From the NCBI GenBank assembly GCA_034387635.1, contig JAOANU010000044.1, forward strand, positions 1 through 12,178: a stretch of DNA of 12,178 nucleotides, in the 5' to 3' direction. Positions 6,974 through 12,178 of the stretch are shown here, piece after piece (positions within the stretch are counted from its first letter, which is position 1; each line of letters opens with the position of its first letter). The notes beneath the pieces were generated by a model. The model made no database searches. It worked only from the letters and a program-made list of their open reading frames with translations, and had not been told where the DNA came from. Source of the stretch: Rhodosporidiobolus odoratus. Lineage: Eukaryota; Basidiomycota; Microbotryomycetes; Sporidiobolales; Sporidiobolaceae. Both the position numbers and the translations under genes were made by a program.

Positions 6974-7738
6974 TTAGGCTCGTTGGGCGGCGAGTAGTGC
7001 TGGTAGACCCGCCCCTGCTTGAGCCCGGGCGCTCCGGCGCTCGGCCGGCTTCGAAGGCTTGTTTGGGTACTTCTCATGGAACGCGGTGACGATATCTGCG
7101 GCGTTATCCAGATTTTCAGCGGGTTCCCAGGAGTCATCGCGGGGGGTCAAGCCTTTCCATCGAACGAGGTATCGTAGCTTACCGTAGTAGGTCTGTGAAT
7201 CCAGGACGTCTTGAACCTCGAGCTCGGGTTGTCCGTCTATGATCGTCAGCGGAGGTGGAGCAGGTAGTTGGTCCGGGAAAGGGTTGTCGCGATGAGGGTG
7301 GAGTAGGGAAACGTGGAAGACCGGGTGTAAGCGAACCTCAGGTGGTAAGGTGAGCTTGTAGGCAGAGGGACCTACCTTTGCTTCGATAGCGTAGGGGCCG
7401 AGGAACTTGTGGTCGAGTTTTTGCGATTGTCGAGTCGGTCGGATATTTTTGCTGCTGAGCCAAACCTTGTTGCCAATGTCGAACGAGGGGGCTTGACGGC
7501 GATGTTGATCTGCTTGTGCCTTCATGCGAGCGGCGGCCAGTTCAAGCTCGTGCCGGAGGACTTGGTGGATGGTCGCCAGTCGGGATGCGAAAGCCGTGGC
7601 GTCGGCGTCCGATGGTTGGTTATCCAGGCGGTCAAAGGCTACGTTGAACTTCGGATGGTACCCATACGAGGCAAAGAAGGGCGACGTTTTGGTGGCGGAG
7701 TGTACTGTGTCGTTGAATAGCAGGCTACTATAGAACAA
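6974..7738 (-). pseudogene. Chromovirus (Ty3/gypsy) integrase C-terminus with chromodomain
   Basis: This 254-residue frame has no ATG: it opens after a TAA inside the LTR-like sequence, and its first 8 residues are read from LTR DNA. LFNDTVHSATKTSPF (7-21) and YGYHP (25-29) are the end of the integrase catalytic core. DIGNKVWLSSKNI (87-99), KLDHKFLGPY (107-116) and YKLTLPPEVRLHPVFHVSLL (127-146) form the GPY/F module. LEVQDVLDS, then YLVRWKGL and DSWEPAENL (173-210) is a chromodomain of the kind that steers integration to methylated histone H3. Capsid, protease, reverse transcriptase, RNase H and the D,D,E core are gone, so it is a fragment of a much longer pol. Its TAA stop is at 6976-6974, and no 3' LTR follows. 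Confidence 0.93.
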
Positions 7739-7998
7739 GTCTACTTACCTAAATGCGAGAGAGAACAAGGTGTGAACGGGGAAGAAGAGAAAGGAAAGAA
7801 GAGGTTATAAGGGTGTGCACTGTCTCACACCTCCTCTTACTACGACTGTACAACCGGACAGCAGAAGCATAGGCACAACTGGGGAAAGGTAGAAACCCAC
7901 CAGAAAAGAAAAAAGGAGAGCGAGAAACAAAGTTGAGCAAAGCGATGAGAGGGGAAACAGGGAACCCGACCATTTTGACCTTCACAAACCAGCTAACA
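7714..7998 (-). mobile_element. Putative LTR, right copy (285 bp)
   Basis: This is the mirror image of 2508-2792, read on the minus strand from TGTTAGC (7998) to the CA at 7715-7714, with its TATAA at 7805-7809. It runs in the same direction as the integrase fragment and abuts it. The pair thus looks like a 5' LTR fused to the end of pol by loss of primer-binding site, gag and most of pol. The join is ambiguous by a few codons, because residues read from the last LTR bases (LLF) also suit the integrase consensus. Confidence 0.6.
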
Positions 7999-8384
7999 AC
8001 TCCTCCTTGCGTTCAATGTCCACCCTGAACTTCTGTCACAGCCAACACACAGAGACAGAGCCTGGGACACAGTGGCACAGCACAGCTGGCCAGGGCATTT
8101 GCTGATAATTGGGGTGCAGAGGTCTCACTTTGCCTTTCAAGCAGGCAGGTGCATCAGCTCTGGGCTGCTGTACACTTGGGGAGAATCTCTAGTGCATCCG
8201 TTAGAGTAGATATAGGGCCGCACTTTTTCAGACCTGGGAGCTGAGAGAGATGAAGGACAAGCTGGATGGTCTGTCCTTGCCACAGTCTTCACCATAACGC
8301 GGTACGGACAAACGGAAAGACGGCTATTTTGAGAGCTAGAGACACTTGTTGACAGATAGAGCAAAAGCTGAGCTAAACCTGGGC

Positions 8385-8388
8385 AAAA
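8385..8388 (-). terminator. Pol III terminator of tRNA-Lys (right)
   Basis: AAAA on the plus strand is TTTT in the tRNA sense, 9 nt after the discriminator base. It mirrors 2118-2121. Confidence 0.7.
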
Positions 8389-8396
8389 GCTAATGC

Positions 8397-8469
8397 CGCC
8401 CAATGTGGGGCTCGAACCCACGACATTCAGATTAAGAGTCTGATGCTCTACCGACTGAGCTAACCGGGC
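8397..8469 (-). tRNA. tRNA-Lys (anticodon CTT), right arm
   Basis: This copy is identical over all 73 nt to the gene at 2037-2109 and points the opposite way, toward the core. Its anticodon CTT is at 8436-8434. Upstream TATA and downstream T4 are also conserved, so both copies should be equally expressible. Copy 1 of the tandem block begins 75 bp upstream of its 5' end, so the duplication stopped just short of copying the tRNA and its TATA element. Confidence 0.97.
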
Positions 8470-8493
8470 TTGACGTTAGCTGAAGCAGTTTCA

Positions 8494-8501
8494 AATATAT
8501 A
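8494..8501 (-). promoter_or_regulatory. TATA-like element upstream of tRNA-Lys (right)
   Basis: This is the mirror copy of 2005-2012 (TATATATT in the tRNA sense), 25-32 bp before the tRNA 5' end. Confidence 0.55.
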
Positions 8502-8544
8502 TCATCGTTTGGAATGGCAACCCACGCTACACAGGCTATCGCAA

Positions 8545-9337
8545 AAATCGGTGCTATTGAGACAGACAGTCTTGGTTCCCACCATTTCAATCCTCATGTC
8601 AATCTTGTGCGCATGGATTGTTCTCATAGAAGCAGACTCTGTAAACCGACAGGCTGTGCTTACAAAAGCAGGCAGACTGCCCAAAGTACATGAATCAGGT
8701 GGTCCTCTGCTCTCGCCCCGTGCACTGTCTACACCACTGTCTTTGCTAAAATTCCAATTACAGCAGGATCCTATGGCAAGAGTCACTCATGACATACGGG
8801 ACAAAGCACAAGCTCACAAGCTTTGGGCACTTGAGGAGATGAGCATACAAACGGAGTAGCTTTTCTTCGACCTGTGCATCTGTCAGGTAGCTGATGCTTA
8901 GGCCTAGCATGTCGGACAGTGTGCACTGTGTCCCTTGGTGCTCCCTTCAACACCTTGGGGTGTGCAAAACAGAGCATGCCGGCAGTCTTACTTTGTGCAT
9001 GTTCTTGACCACCTCTGCAGCCTGGGAAGGAAAGAAGAAACACATGCCAAGCAATATGGGCGGAATACTGCGCTCACACTGGTCTCAACGAGTCTAGAGT
9101 GATACATAGGTGACCCAGACTTGATGCAACAAGGTGTGAAGGAACACACAGTCAGCACTTGATGCAGCTGGAAGGGCTTCTTCCCATTGCACCAAGCTGT
9201 TGGTGCCAGCTGCCGCTTTCTTGTCAGAGCTTCTCATGTCTAGACATATGTTAACTCTGCAGTGGTCGCAACAGATGCTCAGACCGGGTTCATCATGATG
9301 TCAAGCACCTAGCTGCAGGATCTAGAGGTAGAGCACC
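8545..9337 (-). repeat. Tandem duplication, copy 1 (793 bp)
   Basis: This is the inner copy of a direct tandem duplication. It begins in the run aaatcggtgctattg and ends in gaggtagagcacc, where copy 2 starts at once. Relative to copy 2 and to the left arm it lacks two bases in the stretch around 8965-8970 (gtgcaaaac against gtgcaacaaac). Copy 2 therefore keeps the sequence shared with the left arm, and copy 1 is the changed one. Confidence 0.95.
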
Positions 9338-10132
9338 AAATCGGTGCTATTGAGACAGACAGTCTTGGTTCCCACCATTTCAATCCTCATGTCAATCTTG
9401 TGCGCATGGATTGTTCTCATAGAAGCAGACTCTGTAAACCGACAGGCTGTGCTTACAAAAGCAGGCAGACTGCCCAAAGTACATGAATCAGGTGGTCCTC
9501 TGCTCTCGCCCCGTGCACTGTCTACACCACTGTCTTTGCTAAAATTCCAATTACAGCAGGATCCTATGGCAAGAGTCACTCATGACATACGGGACAAAGC
9601 ACAAGCTCACAAGCTTTGGGCACTTGAGGAGATGAGCATACAAACGGAGTAGCTTTTCTTCGACCTGTGCATCTGTCAGGTAGCTGATGCTTAGGCCTAG
9701 CATGTCGGACAGTGTGCACTGTGTCCCTTGGTGCTCCCTTCAACACCTTGGGGTGTGCAACAAACAGAGCATGCCGGCAGTCTTACTTTGTGCATGTTCT
9801 TGACCACCTCTGCAGCCTGGGAAGGAAAGAAGAAACACATGCCAAGCAATATGGGCGGAATACTGCGCTCACACTGGTCTCAACGAGTCTAGAGTGATAC
9901 ATAGGTGACCCAGACTTGATGCAACAAGGTGTGAAGGAACACACAGTCAGCACTTGATGCAGCTGGAAGGGCTTCTTCCCATTGCACCAAGCTGTTGGTG
10001 CCAGCTGCCGCTTTCTTGTCAGAGCTTCTCATGTCTAGACATATGTTAACTCTGCAGTGGTCGCAACAGATGCTCAGACCGGGTTCATCATGATGTCAAG
10101 CACCTAGCTGCAGGATCTAGAGGTAGAGCACC
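9338..10132 (-). repeat. Tandem duplication, copy 2 (795 bp)
   Basis: This is the outer copy of the direct tandem duplication, abutting copy 1 without a spacer. Its outer end (gagcacc then tattgg) continues into sequence that is also present in the left arm, so this copy sits in the ancestral outer context. Copy 1 sits in the ancestral inner context beside the tRNA-Lys gene. The joint between the copies shows no shared bases between the two original ends, so it does not look like slippage at a direct repeat. Confidence 0.95.
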
Positions 10133-10211
10133 TATTGGTTCCCGTTTGATTGCTTGAAGCAGTTTGTATTGCTACTGTCCAGATGTTGTTGTACACAGAG
10201 GGCAATTGGTC

Positions 10212-10241
10212 GAGCTTGTCTCAGACTAGGGAGACAAGCTC
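10212..10241. repeat. Perfect 11-bp hairpin in right arm
   Basis: This is the mirror copy of the hairpin at 1058-1087, unchanged in both the stem and the 8-nt loop. Substitutions between the arms occur close by (the pair of 1044 lies at 10255), but none falls in the stem. Confidence 0.85.
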
Positions 10242-11284
10242 TTTCTTTCCGCTGCATGAGATGACATGGTATGACCATGCATGACATTGTCAGCCTTGCT
10301 GCTGCGCTTCATCCCCTGTTAGCCTTATAATATGGCAGTGACAGTCGCTCACTCCTGCCTTATAGTGAGCCTACACAGCCGACCCCGGTGGCTCTCACAG
10401 ATCCTTGTTTGAAAATAGAGAACGCGTCTCGGAAAAGGGTGCGTGGCTTGTTTGGCCTCATAGGATTGTTTGGCCTTGTAGGCTGGGCGTTACCCTTATA
10501 AAGCTTCCTAATACTTGACAGGACCATAGAATGCCTATAAGTAGAGCAAGCAGAGCAAGCAACTCATATTGCTAAGTAAGGTCCTTGCCTTCCTGATTTG
10601 GCCTTGGGTTCTTACCACGTTGTCGTGCAGCTCTGCAGTCTCTGCGGTGTGATCTGGTCACATGTCCAAACAGCTGGGCGTATTCTCCCAAGAGCTTAGA
10701 GGTGCGAGGCATTCAGCTGAGAAAGCTGCGGGAAAGCAACTGTGTGGACATTCCCGCCCCTGTGTATGCCATTGCCGCTCTCACTTTGATGCCTCAGCTT
10801 TATACAGCTGCTTCTCTACACATGGGGCATGCTCAAGCAGAAGTATAGTTGATCACCGACCTCACAAGGCCAAAAAGGGGATAAGCGGAGCTTCTCAGGT
10901 CAGGTGAGGTAAGGACTGGCCTTTTGTGGGTTGATGTGCAATCCGCATACCTGAGAAAGCTATTGCTCTCATCTACCTGCTAAGATTGCAATATATACTT
11001 GGCACACTGTGATAATGCCTTGTAGTGCTAGAAGAAGGCCTTATATTGCACCTACCCTTGTCCTAGACACGTTTGGGATCAAGCTCAAACAGTGTGGGAC
11101 TTCATTTCTCATGTGAAAACGTCATCCTGCTGACCTGTATTCAGGCCAGAGAGTCTCTGCTGGGTTTCCGAGCTTACGAGCATGTGCCATACATGCTGTG
11201 AGGAATCCCTCTGCCACAGACATGTTGAGACTGTATCTTTGCTCTCAGAGGCAGACATTCCTTTTGAGCCTCAAGAACCAAAAT

Positions 11285-11304
11285 GTAAGGGATCACTCCC
11301 TTAC
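11285..11304. repeat. 8-bp perfect hairpin at the outer edge of the right arm
   Basis: GTAAGGGA (11285-11292) and TCCCTTAC (11297-11304) flank a TCAC loop. The visible end of the inverted-repeat match (11299) falls inside the second stem. On the left, the window starts five bases into the equivalent palindrome. Whether the palindrome marks the real arm end cannot be told from this window. Confidence 0.8.
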
Positions 11305-12099
11305 GACTTCCTGGGCGGCTAAGGTGTGCTGCGCTCTTGCCAGATATGGCACAAAGAATCCGCTGAGGAATGGTTGTCGAGGTTGAGTTAGCGATATAGA
11401 GCGATGAGGTTGACCTGGCACAAAGCTCGCTTGCCCTTTTTCCTCACACTTACATTGAGTGAGCTGCTCACCAGTACAAGCGCTTGGCATTCCACTCTCT
11501 CTCCATTTAAGTGAGTGAGGTGTCGAGCACGACACCATTAAAAAACGGGAAAGTCCAGGCGTCCCACACCGCATTGTGGGATCAGCTGGCACACTGGGCC
11601 TCAGTGACCCCATACCGCTGTTGGAACAGACAGTGACCGATTCCCGCTTCCGCCCCAGCGCCCGCAAAGGGATTCTCTACAGCCAGTGACTAGTGAGTGT
11701 GGACTTGGGATGCCACGGTTGTGACCATGCTTTGTTAGATTCCAGGCACACCCCCATGAGTCAACCTACACAGTGGGGCCAATGTGAGAGACCGACTTGC
11801 AAGCAGGTAGCAAGCTGAAGTGCCCAAGCAACCTGTCTCCAAGCTGCATATTCCATCTGGTGGGGCTGTGAAGGGGGGGACTACAGGAAGGATAGCTGGC
11901 ATACCAATATATCATTTATGATGGTGCCTCTGCTGGAGAAGCCTCCCTGCCTTTTGGATTTTCAGAGGTGCAAAGTTCTTCTGGAAGGAGAAGTCAACAT
12001 GCATAGACAGTCAAGAGCACAGGACAGGCAAAGGCCGGAGACTCGGGTTTGACAGACGTCTATATAGTTGCAGCTTTTGAGACGGTTAACAAGCAAATA
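11300..12099. other. Outside the right arm: no gene seen before tRNA-Asp
   Basis: This 800-bp flank has no supported gene. The longest frame (minus strand, 11293-11667) starts at TTG, crosses the repeat edge and shows no motif. Small hairpin potential exists (CCCACA...TGTGGG at about 11565-11580). The last 40 bp hold the TATA-like element of tRNA-Asp. Confidence 0.5.
12060..12066 (+). promoter_or_regulatory. TATA-like element upstream of tRNA-Asp
   Basis: CTATATAG lies about 34-40 bp before the tRNA-Asp 5' end, slightly further away than the element of tRNA-Lys. Confidence 0.5.
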
Positions 12100-12171
12100 T
12101 CTTTGGTAGTATAGAGGCTAGTATTCTGCCTTGTCACGGCAGCGACCCGGGTTCGATTCCCGGCCAGAGAG
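12100..12171 (+). tRNA. tRNA-Asp (anticodon GTC)
   Basis: This is a 72-nt intronless cloverleaf. The acceptor TCTTTGG pairs with CCAGAGA (one T-G pair) and is followed by discriminator G. The anticodon stem CTGCC/GGCAG holds the loop TTGTCAC, with anticodon GTC at 12133-12135, which decodes GAC and GAT. The T arm CCGGG-TTCGATT-CCCGG carries the Pol III B box. CCA is not encoded. Only 7 nt of downstream sequence are present, so the terminator lies outside the window. Confidence 0.97.
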
Positions 12172-12178
12172 TATCTCT

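Larger units (their letters stand above)
7714..11299 (-). repeat. Right arm of the giant inverted repeat
   Basis: This is the mirror copy of the left arm and is 794 bp longer. The surplus is a tandem duplication (8545-9337 beside 9338-10132) plus one extra A near 11264. The inner boundary is sharp: the arms agree up to 2792/7714 and then diverge into unrelated sequence. On the outer side, pairing with the window is lost after 11299 only because the left arm reaches base 1, so the true outer limit is unknown. Long arms this similar mean recent duplication, continuing gene conversion, or an assembly artefact. Confidence 0.97.

Noticed and set aside
6490..7137. 215-residue minus-strand frame overlapping the end of the pol fragment
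   Set aside because: It is Ser/Pro/Leu-rich from C/T-rich DNA and overlaps the chromodomain in another frame. Only the small chance of an N-terminal extension of the broken gene is kept, noted at 6669-6973.
8470..8859. 129-residue open frame beside tRNA-Lys, mirrored at 1647-2036
   Set aside because: It starts at TTG at the tRNA edge and has no recognisable domain. It also has a 94-residue open frame antisense to it. Its identity in both arms follows from the repeat and is not evidence of selection.
10662..10907. 81-residue frame with a true ATG and a Cys/His-rich stretch, mirrored at 392-637
   Set aside because: It is the only arm frame with an ATG and several cysteines, but it is short, shows no codon bias or family signature, and has no supporting context. 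Transcript data would be needed.
11293..11667. 124-residue minus-strand frame across the outer arm edge
   Set aside because: TTG start, no motif, and it spans the repeat boundary.
1..12178. CRISPR array, phage or bacterial operon
   Set aside because: There are no regularly spaced repeats, no ribosome binding sites before ATG starts and no dense gene packing. The tRNA intron, Pol III terminators and chromodomain show a eukaryote.

Overview
Origin. The window looks like nuclear DNA of a filamentous or yeast-like fungus, most likely a basidiomycete. This rests on: four tRNA genes with eukaryotic Pol III signals (upstream TATA, T4 terminators); a tRNA-Ile(AAT) with a 15-nt intron after position 37; a chromodomain-bearing Ty3/gypsy integrase tail of the fungal chromovirus type; relics of an RNase H-bearing LINE; and a short GC3-rich coding relic that may contain a small spliceosomal intron. 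No bacterial gene organisation is present. The phylum is an inference; no host housekeeping gene is visible to fix it.

Layout. The window is dominated by one very large, nearly perfect inverted repeat. The left arm (1-2792, cut by the window edge) matches the reverse complement of the right arm (7714-11299). Each arm holds an identical tRNA-Lys(CTT) gene and, at its inner end, a 285-bp LTR-like sequence (2508-2792 and 7714-7998). The right arm is longer because a 793/795-bp block is present twice in tandem (8545-9337 and 9338-10132); the left arm has it once (1167-1961). Between the arms lies a 4.9-kb core (2793-7713). Its left half is a mosaic of broken LINE 3' ends in both orientations, a pair of about 120-bp direct repeats, a small minisatellite and the intron-containing tRNA-Ile gene (minus strand). 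Its right half is GC-richer and holds, on the minus strand, the integrase C-terminus plus chromodomain of a decayed chromovirus, followed by an unrecognised, broken, GC3-rich coding region. Outside the right arm, 11300-12099 holds no gene that I can support, and the window closes with a tRNA-Asp(GTC) gene.

How it fits together. There is no operon or pathway. The live genes are the four tRNA genes; everything protein-coding that I can support is a broken mobile-element relic or a pseudogene. The open reading frames in the arms mostly lack ATG starts and look like chance frames. The architecture (tRNA-bearing inverted repeats around a core of dead retroelements) resembles inverted-repeat regional centromeres of some fungi. 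That is only a hypothesis; an ordinary heterochromatic or rearranged repeat island, or an assembly fold-back, would also explain it.
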